From positions 62,001-126,000 of the forward strand of contig CAWFFV010000029.1 in assembly GCA_963814985.1 (NCBI GenBank): a stretch of DNA of 64,000 nucleotides. Reading direction: 5' to 3'. This document shows positions 55,807 through 63,628 of this stretch, piece after piece (the first letter of the stretch is position 1; each line of letters opens with the position of its first letter). The position numbers were made by a program, and so were the translations under genes. The notes under the pieces are model-generated. The model was not told the DNA's origin. It saw nothing but the letters and a program-made list of their open reading frames with translations, and did not search any database. Source of the stretch: CAWFFV01 sp963814985. Its GTDB lineage: Bacteria > Chloroflexota > Ktedonobacteria > Ktedonobacterales > Ktedonobacteraceae.

Positions 55807-57168
55807 TCAGGGAAGAACCGTTCCAACTGAAGGAGGAACGGTTCTGGCGATGAGAGCAAAAGCGGTGTCGAGTATGTCAATAGCCTCCTGAAGCTGCTCA
55901 TTTGTGATACAAAGAGGGGCAAGGACACGTATCACATTGTCGTACATACCGGCTTTGATAATGACAAGTCCTCGATGATGGGCAGCTTGCAGGATGTCAC
56001 TGGTTATCTGTGCATCTGGCTCTTTGGTTACACGATCTTTGACAAGTTCCATCGCAATCATACTACCCAGACCACGCACTTCACCCACAAAGGGATACTG
56101 CTCTTTCAATTTTAAGAAGTGCTCTATAATGATCTTGCCTATCTCGCGTGAACGGGCGACAAGGTCTTCTTTCTCGTAGAGGTCGAGGACGGCAAGAGCA
56201 GCTGCGCAGGCCACCGGGTTACCGCTATAGGTGCCGCCTAATGTACCAGGAGGTGATGCATCCATGATATCGGCACGACCAACCACGCCACTGATCGGCA
56301 TGCCAGCTCCCATTGATTTGGCGATAATCATCAGATCTGGTACAACGTCATCATACTCTACCGCAAACATTTTTCCTGTACGACAGAAACCTGTCTGGAT
56401 CTCGTCGGCAATCAAGAGAATATTGTGCTTATCACAGATAGTCCGGAGTGCTCGTAGGAAGCCCGCAGGAGCAACTATAAAGCCACCTTCTCCCTGTACT
56501 GGTTCAATGACGATAGCAGCAACCTGGTCGGCTGCTACCTCGCCGATAAACATGCGCTCAAGTTCCTGAATGCAGAACTGCGAGGCCTCTGTGGGGGTCA
56601 TATTCATGCGATAAGGATAGGGAAATGGTGCACGGTACACCTCAGGCGCATAGGGACCAAAGCGATATTTATAGGGCCGGACTTTGGCTGTCATTGTCAT
56701 TGTCATCAAGGTGCGACCATGATAGCCGTTATCGAAGGTGATGATAGCTGGACGCCCTGTGGCATAGCGTGCGATTTTGACAGCGTTCTCAACTGCTTCT
56801 GCACCACTATTCAGAAATAGCGCCTTCTTAGGGAAATCGCCTGGGGTGAGTTTAGTAACGCGCTCTGCCAGTGCGATGTATGGTTCATACATCATAACGG
56901 CGAAGCAGGTATGTGTGAATTTCTCAGCCTGCTCGACAATAGCCCTGGTCACTTCCGGACGAGCATGTCCAACGTTCATCGTTCCAATGCCACCTGCAAA
57001 ATCGATAAAGCGATTACCATCCACATCTTCGATGATGGCCCCATCAGCCCTGGCTGCAAATACATTCATTGTGGACGCAGCACCACGTGCGATAATTTCA
57101 TTGCGTCGTGCCATGAGGTCGCGCGATTTTGCTCCTGGAATGTTCAAATATGGAATACCATCGGACAT
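55807..57168 (-). CDS. gabT: Class III aminotransferase, GABA/acetylornithine type
   Basis: 453 residues. Fold type I PLP enzyme: VDGNRFIDFAGGIGTMNVGH, LFLNSGAEAVENAVKIAR, YHGRTLMTMTMT, IVIEPVQGEGGF, ADEIQTGFCRTGKMF and the PLP Lys in AKSMGAGMPISGV. GGTYSGNPVACAAAL follows. It most resembles 4-aminobutyrate transaminase; other omega-amino donors are possible. ATG 57168 with AAGGAGG upstream. The last codons overlap a terminator hairpin. Confidence 0.88.
   Translation of the reverse strand: MSDGIPYLNIPGAKSRDLMARRNEIIARGAASTMNVFAARADGAIIEDVDGNRFIDFAGGIGTMNVGHARPEVTRAIVEQAEKFTHTCFAVMMYEPYIALAERVTKLTPGDFPKKALFLNSGAEAVENAVKIARYATGRPAIITFDNGYHGRTLMTMTMTAKVRPYKYRFGPYAPEVYRAPFPYPYRMNMTPTEASQFCIQELERMFIGEVAADQVAAIVIEPVQGEGGFIVAPAGFLRALRTICDKHNILLIADEIQTGFCRTGKMFAVEYDDVVPDLMIIAKSMGAGMPISGVVGRADIMDASPPGTLGGTYSGNPVACAAALAVLDLYEKEDLVARSREIGKIIIEHFLKLKEQYPFVGEVRGLGSMIAMELVKDRVTKEPDAQITSDILQAAHHRGLVIIKAGMYDNVIRVLAPLCITNEQLQEAIDILDTAFALIARTVPPSVGTVLP
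55814..55845. terminator. Two-way terminator between aminotransferase genes
   Basis: AGAACCGTTCC (55814-55824) and GGAACGGTTCT (55835-55845) form a perfect 11-bp stem with a 10-nt loop. It lies inside the last 13 codons of the gabT-like gene and 18 bp behind the stop of the convergent gene. Confidence 0.6.
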
Positions 57169-57307
57169 AAATAGCCTCCTTGTTGGGAAGATGATGAGTT
57201 TATAGCAAATGTAATAAGCTCACATATCACTTCTTCTCTAAGTTTATCATATGCGGCGAGTATGCGAGTGAGCAGTCCAGACCCTATAGGTTTGGATGAA
57301 AAGAGGA

Positions 57308-57333
57308 ACCCAGGAAAATATGTGTTCCTGGGT
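57308..57333 (-). terminator. Terminator of the HhH-protein gene
   Basis: ACCCAGGAA and TTCCTGGGT (57308-57316, 57325-57333) form a 9-bp stem; on the minus strand it is followed by TCCTCTTTTC. It lies 23 bp behind the stop codon. Confidence 0.65.
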
Positions 57334-57355
57334 CCTGGTTAGTAATCAGCATGGT

Positions 57356-57970
57356 TTAAGCTACGCCACCGAGAGGTGGATGCTGAGAGTCCTTAAGGAG
57401 ATGCTGTGCAGCAGCTTTCAGGCGTGCTTCGCTGCGTACTCCAAACCCTGGCAGGTGACGGATACGCTGTTGTTGTGCGGCCCACCATAGTTTCTCTGGA
57501 GTATCAATATCTAACTCTTCATGTAAACGAATCGCTGTGTAGGGACCAACATGTTCAACGGCCATCAATGCACGAACGCCCACAGGTAATGTCTCTATGC
57601 AGAAACCGTTATGAAAGGTCATCGTGCCAAGTTGAACCAGTTCAGCAATTCGTGTGCGTAAACGATGTCCCAGGCCTGGGACAGGCAAAGCTTCGCCGCG
57701 TGCTAGAATCTCGGCTGCAGGCTCTTGCAGATCCAGAACTCCGCGTGCTGCATTGCGATAAGCCTGGATACGGTAAGGATTGCCCCTTTGAGTTTCTAAC
57801 AGGTCAGCAATACCTGAAAGGACTTCAGCGATTTGATGGTTGGTCACCTTGGGAGAGGCACTCTTTGCCACCTCCAGCCCTGGTAATGTTGGCTGTACCA
57901 GGCGCTTCCCTGGTCGGATTTGTGAAGGTGGCATGATATGGATGGTCTGGGTAAGTTGCATAATACTCAT
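57356..57970 (-). CDS. Helix-hairpin-helix protein, PolX N-terminus-like
   Basis: About 204 residues from ATG 57970 (AAAGGGACGAG upstream; another ATG lies at 58006). From residue ~55 it matches the 8-kDa DNA-binding domain of family X polymerases: HQIAEVLSGIADLLETQ, NPYRIQAYRNAARGVLDL, then LPVPGLGHRLRTRIAELVQLG with an HhH motif. A second HhH is in HLPGFGVRSEARLKAA. There is no polymerase or PHP domain. It may bind DNA ends or gaps. An operator-like repeat flanks its start (57968 and 58071). Confidence 0.75.
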   Translation of the reverse strand: MSIMQLTQTIHIMPPSQIRPGKRLVQPTLPGLEVAKSASPKVTNHQIAEVLSGIADLLETQRGNPYRIQAYRNAARGVLDLQEPAAEILARGEALPVPGLGHRLRTRIAELVQLGTMTFHNGFCIETLPVGVRALMAVEHVGPYTAIRLHEELDIDTPEKLWWAAQQQRIRHLPGFGVRSEARLKAAAQHLLKDSQHPPLGGVA

Positions 57971-58088
57971 TGTACACTCGTCCCTTTCTTGTTTTGGGAA
58001 CAGCATTAACGATCTATGAACACGTGACTAAGAACCTTTAAAAGAGAAATATGGCTGAAAGTCGTTCATTAGTGTACAATGTACATTG
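57968..58088 (-). promoter_or_regulatory. Candidate operator pair around the HhH gene start
   Basis: CATTGTACACT (57968-57978, overlapping the start codon) and its exact inverse AGTGTACAATG (58071-58081) are about 100 bp apart. The upstream copy runs into a second palindrome, AATGTACATT (58078-58087). The pair brackets the presumed promoter. Confidence 0.4.
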
Positions 58089-58683
58089 AAACCATGTTCT
58101 AATTATATCACACGAGCGGGATCATGTCAAAGCAATCGAGCGCAAACGTCTGTGTGTTTTCTCATCCTTGCCCTTATCTATTCTTTCGGTCGGAGGAAAA
58201 AACGGTAATGATAGTATTATTGCGGAAGAAAAGTATAGGGAAGGGGGTTTTGGAGTTGAGCAGCGACGGAGCAGATCAACAGTGAGAGATCGTCAAGGGA
58301 ACAGACATAGGTGTGCTGGGATGGTGTTCCTGTCTCGGGTTGATCGGACAACAAATCATGACCAGGCTAGAAATGTCACTATGACAAATGTGCCTAACAT
58401 AGTTTTGCATCGGATATCGCTTACCCTTCCTTTCCGCTCCGCCGTTGCTCAACATCTATAGTATACATCTTTCTTGCAATATATTGTGCTCAAAGGCCTA
58501 CAAAATTCGCGTGATATTGCATTCTTCGTTTTTTCTAAGGAGATGTTAATAATCTGTTTGCATGTCTTGCTCTATCAGGATCGAGAAGAGTCCAATTTTT
58601 TTATCACTCGAAGAGACCTGAATAGTTACGATCCTTCTCGCTCAGCACAAAAACCTGACGGATATATGAGGTAGGCTACAAAG
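58089..58683. other. Non-coding spacer, 58.1-58.7 kb
   Basis: About 600 bp without a convincing gene. Two open frames (58168-58461 and 58474-58674, plus strand) have no ribosome binding site or family resemblance. No RNA gene or repeat copy recognised. Confidence 0.4.
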
Positions 58684-58712
58684 TGGACAGTAGTGGATAT
58701 ATGGTCTATACT
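58684..58712 (+). promoter_or_regulatory. Sigma-70-like promoter of the flavoprotein gene
   Basis: TGGACA (58684-58689) and TATACT (58707-58712) with 17 bp between. AGGAGG at 58736-58741 follows. Confidence 0.55.
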
Positions 58713-58778
58713 GTGGCTTGAAAAATAGTAGAGCCAGGAGGCTTTTGATCTGTGTCACTTTCCCAAAGAAGGAATCTC

Positions 58779-60029
58779 ATGTCAGACGATAATGATGTAG
58801 TCATTGTGGGTGGTGGTCCAGCAGGTTTGGCGGCTGCTGAAGCTGCTGCCAGTCAAGGTATCCGCACGCTTGTGTTAGAGCGCCAGAACGAGATTGGCTA
58901 TCCTGTCCATACCAGTGGTGGCAGTTGGATTAGCGATATGAAAGCACTTGCTATTCCAGAACACCTTTACCATCCTATTACGAAGGTTATTTTTCTTTCT
59001 CCTCATCGCGAGGTTTCTCTGCACTATAATCCGGCGGTTGCCTGTGTTATAGATGTTCGTGGACTCTATCAGCATCTGGCAGCCCGAGCTATAGCTGCCG
59101 GTGCAACACTACGGGTACGACATACTGTTGAGCAGGCATTGATGGAAGAGGGACGTGTCGTTGGTGTCACTGTCAAAAATCATGTCAGTGAGCGTATCAA
59201 CATGCGTGCCATCGTCACAATTGACGCCAGCGGTGTTTCTCGTCATATTGGGGTACGTACAGACATGGGCAAGGCTTTTCATCGTTATGGTTATGGGGCT
59301 GAATATGATATGTATGCACCTCACTATCCACAAGATGAACTATTTTTAATTATGGGGAGTGCCTTTGCTCCTAGCGGTTATGCATGGGCTTTTCCTCGTG
59401 GTAACGGACGGATACGTTTAGGTGTGGGAGTCCTACACCCTGATTGTGATGATGATGCACGTCTCTACCTGGACAGTATTGTACGAGATCTCCCCCAATT
59501 GACAAATAAATTCAAGGATGCCAGTCCTATTGAGTACCATACGGGTCTCTTCCCTTCAGAGGGGCCGCTTGAGCGCTTTTCACGCGATGGTCTCCTCCTG
59601 GCTGGCGATGCTAGCGGGCAGGGGTCAACGTTGGTTGGTGAGGGTATTCGCTTTGCGATCTACTCAGGGCAAATGGCAGGCAATGTTGCAGCAGAAGCTG
59701 TCAAAGCTGGTAATAGCTCCGCTGCATTCCTCGAACGTTTTGATAAACGGTGGCGTGCCCGTTTCGGGCGTGACATGGATATCTCTTATCTGATTAACAA
59801 ACGTATTGCGGCCTACAGCGATGAGCAGTGGGATAATGCTCTTGACCTGATGAAACGTCTCACACCTGCACAAGTTGCTCAGACCTTACGTGGCGACTTT
59901 AGCGCAAGTCTGGTGATGGGTATTCTTGCACGCAATCCAGGACTCATTGCCACTGGTGGTAAAAAATTCCTTGATCTGATGCTGGAACGTATCAACAAGC
60001 CTGCTCTGGCTTCGGTTACGGAGAATTAA
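58779..60029 (+). CDS. Geranylgeranyl-reductase-family FAD oxidoreductase
   Basis: 416 residues from ATG 58779 (GAAGGA 6 bp upstream); GTG 58752 behind AGGAGG is the alternative. FAD motifs: VVIVGGGPAGLAAAEAAASQG, the second block IDASGVSRHIGVR, and GLLLAGDASGQGSTLVGEGIRFAI near the C-terminal third (landmark LLAGDASGQG). The family reduces isoprenoid chains or acts on related lipid or halogenase-like substrates. It may act on quinone or membrane isoprenoids here (inference). A glutaredoxin gene follows after 180 bp. Confidence 0.88.
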   Translation: MSDDNDVVIVGGGPAGLAAAEAAASQGIRTLVLERQNEIGYPVHTSGGSWISDMKALAIPEHLYHPITKVIFLSPHREVSLHYNPAVACVIDVRGLYQHLAARAIAAGATLRVRHTVEQALMEEGRVVGVTVKNHVSERINMRAIVTIDASGVSRHIGVRTDMGKAFHRYGYGAEYDMYAPHYPQDELFLIMGSAFAPSGYAWAFPRGNGRIRLGVGVLHPDCDDDARLYLDSIVRDLPQLTNKFKDASPIEYHTGLFPSEGPLERFSRDGLLLAGDASGQGSTLVGEGIRFAIYSGQMAGNVAAEAVKAGNSSAAFLERFDKRWRARFGRDMDISYLINKRIAAYSDEQWDNALDLMKRLTPAQVAQTLRGDFSASLVMGILARNPGLIATGGKKFLDLMLERINKPALASVTEN

Positions 60030-60208
60030 GCTGTATTTAGAGGGGAAATGGCCTGGGTAGTACATCCAGCGGTGGTGTGATATGCGTTCTTCGATGGGCA
60101 GTAACAGGTAGTTTTTCTAAAGACGGTACAGGAGCGGGAATAGTTCAGTGTCGATGTGCGTTTATATATGTAAATAGATTTACTATAATGAACCACAAGG
60201 AGTCCTCT

Positions 60209-60481
60209 GTGCCAGAACCAACTTTACAGACATCCACAACCGGAGAAAAAATCAAAATGTATGCTAGCACGTGGTGTAGCGATTGCCGTTTTGCTAAACG
60301 CTGGCTTGATGCCCATGGCATTGCTTATGACTACGTAAATATCGAAGAAGATGAAAATGCTGCTGCGCTGGTTATGCAGATCAATAGAGGGGCACGAAGC
60401 GTGCCTACTATCATCTTCCCAGATGGATCTGTTCTTGTGGAGCCAACTGCTCGCGAACTTGCGTTTAAGTTCTCAGTCTAA
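60209..60481 (+). CDS. Glutaredoxin-like protein (mycoredoxin type)
   Basis: 90 residues from GTG 60209 (AAGGAG 6 bp upstream). Thioredoxin fold with active site TWCSDCRFAKRWL (C-x2-C) near residue 20, YDYVNIEEDENAA, and the cis-Pro in SVPTIIFPDGS. The frame is open further upstream without homology. It reduces small disulfides or mixed disulfides in the cytosol. Confidence 0.85.
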   Translation: MPEPTLQTSTTGEKIKMYASTWCSDCRFAKRWLDAHGIAYDYVNIEEDENAAALVMQINRGARSVPTIIFPDGSVLVEPTARELAFKFSV

Positions 60482-60524
60482 CATATCCAACCCCTTCTAT
60501 GCATGGGTAGACAAATAGGAGTCA

Positions 60525-60687
60525 CTCCATCCTTCCGGGTGAAAGCGGGGTGCAGGGGTGGCCAACCCCTGCCGGAGCGCGAGGTGTCCTCGCAAAAACT
60601 CTTTTTCCAAAATCACCCGGAAGGATGGAGAGCCAAAGAGGAGTCATCCTGAATTTTTGTGAAACAAAAATTCAGGATGACTCCTCT
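60525..60687. repeat. Palindromic intergenic repeat, copy R4
   Basis: Two parts. The first has 18-bp perfect inverted ends, CTCCATCCTTCCGGGTGA (60525-60542) and its complement (60613-60630). They enclose GCGGGGTGCAGGGGTGG, ACCCCTGCCGG and AAAAACTCTTTTTCC, all shared with R2/R3. The second is a perfect 24-bp stem with loop GAA (60637-60660, 60664-60687) that contains GAGTCATCC, the end motif of the other copies. It lies about 45 bp behind the glutaredoxin stop. Confidence 0.75.
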
Positions 60688-60896
60688 GTCTTTTCTCTTC
60701 TCTGATGGCTATGCGATGATCCGGTTGCGGAAGTACAATTATAAGTGATGGGATGAAATATGCCGCAACATTGCTTGTGTAAACTGTAGACTCTCTTAGG
60801 CAGAAGCGTTAAAATAGAGAAGAGAATGTAGGCCGTTGATGACCAGGGCTTTGGTATCAGACAAAATCAGCAGACTTGTCGAAGGAGTGATCGCAT

Positions 60897-62102
60897 ATGA
60901 CTCTAGGTGAACCCAGGATGCAGTATCCTGCCCCGCCGGCCATCGAACACCCCGAACTCCTTGCATACCGTGCAGAGTTTCCAATTCTGCAACGGAAAAC
61001 CTATCTGAATAGCTGCTCGCTCGGTGCCCTTTCGCAACGTTCCATGCGGGGTATGGAACAATTCATGGAAGAGTGGAATGAGTGGGGGGCGCATGCATGG
61101 TATGAAACCTGGATAGGTGAAATTGTGCAAGCCAGACAAAAATTTGCCACGATCATCGGCGCACAACTCCATGAAGTTGCAATTGCTCCGAGTGTCTCTG
61201 GTGCACTTAGCTCCATTGCGACCGCTATCGACTACCAGGAGCGGAATAAGGTTGTGGTGGCAGATATGGATTTTCCAACACTTTCCTATCAGTGGCTCGC
61301 TAAGAAACGGCTGGGAGTTGAGTGTTGCTTTGTTGAGAGTCCTGATCATGTCTATATGCCACCTGAATTATTCGAAGATGCAGTAGATAGCAGAACTGCC
61401 CTGGTTGCGACTTCGCGTGTTTGCTATACAAGTGGATATATCCAGGATATTCGTGCTGTTGCCGATATTGCTCATAAACATGGTGCCTATGTCCTGGTTG
61501 ATGACTACCAGGGTACAGGACAAATTCCCATCAACGTTAATGCAATGGATATTGATTTTCTTGTCACAGGAACACTCAAATGGTTGATGGGTGGGCCTGG
61601 CCTTGCATTTGTCTACATTCGTGAAGGGTTGATTCCCTCGCTACTGCCAACAATTACAGGTTGGTTTGGAAACCATGAACAGTTCCAGTTTAATGTGCGA
61701 GAGTTCGCATTTCGTTCGGATGCAACCAGGATTGAGATGGGAACCCCTGCCTTGCCGACTGTCTATGCCGCCAATGGTGGGTTAGATATTGTGCTGGAAG
61801 TCAGTGTTGAGAGTATCTGTGAACGTACACGCTACCTCACCAATGACTTGATTGCTCGTGCTCGTGAACATGGATGGAATGTCCATACGCCAGTGGAACC
61901 CGAACGGCGTAGTTCTATTGTTATGTTAGAGGTTGAACAACCCCAGGAGATAGTAAAAGAGCTTGTGATGCGCAATATTGTCACTGACTCGCGTCCAGGT
62001 TTGTTACGTATCTCTCCTTACTTCTATAATACTATTGAGGAAAATGCTGTCGTAATTGACGCAATTGCAGAGATAATCGGACGTGAAAAGAAAACAGGCT
62101 AA
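60897..62102 (+). CDS. Class V PLP aminotransferase (kynureninase/SufS-like)
   Basis: 401 residues, ATG 60897 with AAGGAG 10 bp upstream. Fold type I: YLNSCSLGALSQRSM, IAPSVSGALSSIA, the PLP Asp in LVDDYQGTGQIPINV, and the PLP Lys in VTGTLKWLMGGPGLAF. C-terminal RISPYFYNTIEE. No active-site Cys loop of a desulfurase is evident, so kynureninase-like or isopenicillin-epimerase-like enzymes are closer. Specific reaction unknown. The TnpB element begins about 40 bp downstream. Confidence 0.85.
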   Translation: MTLGEPRMQYPAPPAIEHPELLAYRAEFPILQRKTYLNSCSLGALSQRSMRGMEQFMEEWNEWGAHAWYETWIGEIVQARQKFATIIGAQLHEVAIAPSVSGALSSIATAIDYQERNKVVVADMDFPTLSYQWLAKKRLGVECCFVESPDHVYMPPELFEDAVDSRTALVATSRVCYTSGYIQDIRAVADIAHKHGAYVLVDDYQGTGQIPINVNAMDIDFLVTGTLKWLMGGPGLAFVYIREGLIPSLLPTITGWFGNHEQFQFNVREFAFRSDATRIEMGTPALPTVYAANGGLDIVLEVSVESICERTRYLTNDLIARAREHGWNVHTPVEPERRSSIVMLEVEQPQEIVKELVMRNIVTDSRPGLLRISPYFYNTIEENAVVIDAIAEIIGREKKTG

Positions 62103-62143
62103 CAACTTTTTAGCTATATGTGAGGAGTATATCAACAGTGATT

Positions 62144-62192
62144 GAAAATGTATGCAAACGTGGTCAAATCTATTCGAATTGCATACATTTTC
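62144..62192. repeat. 14-bp inverted repeat at the left side of the TnpB element
   Basis: GAAAATGTATGCAA (62144-62157) and TTGCATACATTTTC (62179-62192), perfect, 21-nt loop. It could be the left-end hairpin of the element or an operator of the Arc-like protein; a related ATGCATGCAT palindrome lies at 62206-62215. Confidence 0.55.
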
Positions 62193-62200
62193 ATGGTTTC

Positions 62201-62229
62201 TTGAAATGCATGCATAATGATGATATAAT
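62201..62229 (+). promoter_or_regulatory. Promoter of the Arc-like gene, probably leaderless
   Basis: TTGAAA (62201-62206) and a perfect TATAAT (62224-62229) with 17 bp between. The -10 box ends 6 bp before the ATG at 62236, so transcription should begin at or next to the start codon. The ATGCATGCAT palindrome sits in the spacer, where a bound repressor would block polymerase. Confidence 0.65.
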
Positions 62230-62235
62230 GTATAC

Positions 62236-62415
62236 ATGGAACAAGAAAAACGGTACTCGGTACGCTTTCCAGAGAGTGTACTTGAGGCGATTAGACAAGC
62301 AGCACAAGAGGATAATCGTTCTGTCAATGGGGAGATTGTCTGGATTGTGCGTAGCTATTTGGAAGAACGGAAAGGGAAACAGCGCCGTGCTACTCTGCAA
62401 GAAGATCAAACTTGA
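62236..62415 (+). CDS. Arc-like ribbon-helix-helix repressor
   Basis: 59 residues, ATG 62236 to TGA 62413-62415. The sequence RYSVRFPESVLEAIRQAAQ and DNRSVNGEIVWIVRSYLEER follows the P22 Arc pattern (strand, helix, RSVNxEI turn, helix). Arc-type proteins bind palindromic operators as dimers of dimers. It has no ribosome binding site, in line with a leaderless transcript. Its 3' end overlaps the likely start of tnpB by 29 bp, so it may control tnpB through coupling and repression. Complete frame. Confidence 0.85.
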   Translation: MEQEKRYSVRFPESVLEAIRQAAQEDNRSVNGEIVWIVRSYLEERKGKQRRATLQEDQT

Positions 62416-63561
62416 AGTCACTGAGCAAGATGCTGCAACTCTTGAGTTTATGCAGGGCAAGTGTCGTGGGCTGTACAACTGGTGGGTGATGAAGCTTCGC
62501 AATGGCGAGAAGTGGAATGTTTACGAGGCCAAAAAGTCACTTCAGCAGAGTAAGCAACATGATCCTGAACTGAACGCGGTGTATGGCAAATTGTTAGCCG
62601 AGGTCTATTGTCGTCTTGATGGAGCAATGCAAGCCTTTTTCCGGCGTGTCGAGAACGGAGAAACCCCGGGATTTCCTCGCGTTAGGCCACGTCACTGTTT
62701 CTTCACGCTCTGCTACCCTGCGACGTATATCAAGGTACAAGGGAACATCCTTATTTTGCCAACAGGTGGAGGTGGGAAACACGGTCCCAAACGATTCGCT
62801 AACATCGAGGCAACTCTCACAGAGATACCTCCTCAGGCTTTCGCGAGGTAGCAATGAGCCGAGATGCCAGAGGCAACTACTCCGCCTCATTCAGCTACGA
62901 GAAGCCAGAGCAAGAGCAACAACAAGGAAAAGTGGTGGCCTTTGATCTTGGCATCAAGACACTGGCAACAGGCATCAACGAACGAGGCCGAGTCTACCAC
63001 ATAGGCGGCTTCAAAGGCTCTCAGTGGTACAATCGCCAACTGGATAAAATCCGCTCGAAGCGAGATACGTGCAAGAAGAAATCAAGGCGATACATGCCAT
63101 ATTCTCGAAAGTGTACAAGCGCGTCTCTGAGAAGAAACGCAACAAACGAAGAGACTCTATGCACAAAGCAAGCCATCTCATCGCTCACAAACTGGTTGAG
63201 AGAACTGTTGTGATCGGTGATCTTTCCCAAAGGCAGATGGTCATGAAAGAGCATAAGGAACGGAACAAGCATCTAAATCGGGCAGTCTTCAATGATTGGG
63301 GACTGTACACCGTGGTTCAAATGCTTGCTTACAAATGCGTGCTCTACGGGAAAGAACTGGTCTTCCTAGATGAACGCAACACCTCAAAGCAGTGTAGTGG
63401 CTGTGGAAACCTGCAAGCGATGCCACTGTGGAAGAGAACCTATTGTTGCGTAGAATGCGGACTTCGTCATGGATCGCGACGAGAACAGCGCGATCAACAT
63501 TTTGACGAGGTTCCTTGCTTGGCTAGAGCCACACACTCTCAAAGAGTGCAGTGTACTGTAA
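62387..63561 (+). pseudogene. tnpB: tnpB (IS605 OrfB), broken by three frame shifts
   Basis: RNA-guided nuclease family, ancestor-like of Cas12. GTG 62387 (AAAGGG upstream) starts the N-terminal part: KIKLEVTEQDAATLEFMQGK, CRGLYNWWV. Frame breaks lie near 62845, 63080-63110 and 63460-63470. The middle part holds VVAFDLGIKTLATGI (first RuvC Asp) and the next VVIGDLSQRQMV, with Gly where Glu is common. The zinc finger is CSGCGNLQ..CCVECG. The last part, in another frame, has MDRDENSAINIL (third Asp) and ends at 63561. All catalytic blocks are still recognisable, so the breaks are recent or are sequence errors. A guide (reRNA) would be expected from its 3' end. Confidence 0.85.
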
Positions 63562-63578
63562 CGTCTTGCCAGGTTGTA

Positions 63579-63593
63579 GTGCCACTGAGGCAC
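63579..63593 (+). other. Small hairpin near the right end of the TnpB element
   Basis: GTGCC (63579-63583) and GGCAC (63589-63593), loop ACTGA, 18 bp behind the tnpB stop. The position fits the right-end structure or the scaffold of a reRNA. Confidence 0.4.
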
Positions 63594-63628
63594 ATCTCGC
63601 GAGGCAATACAGAAATTAAAGGAAGACT

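Larger units (their letters stand above)
62144..63600 (+). mobile_element. IS200/IS605-like element (tnpB only, with Arc-like gene)
   Basis: A unit made of a 14-bp inverted repeat at its left side (62144-62192), an Arc-like repressor gene, tnpB, and a small hairpin near the right end (63579-63593). No tnpA transposase is present, so movement would need a helper. Exact ends are not determined: IS605 elements have no terminal inverted repeats or target duplications. Confidence 0.6.

Noticed and set aside
57406..57936. 176-codon plus-strand frame opposite the HhH gene
   Set aside because: The minus-strand frame has clear HhH and PolX-like motifs; the plus frame does not.
62616..62945. 109-codon plus-strand frame inside tnpB
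   Set aside because: It includes the out-of-frame shadow of the first tnpB segment; the conserved segments define other frames.
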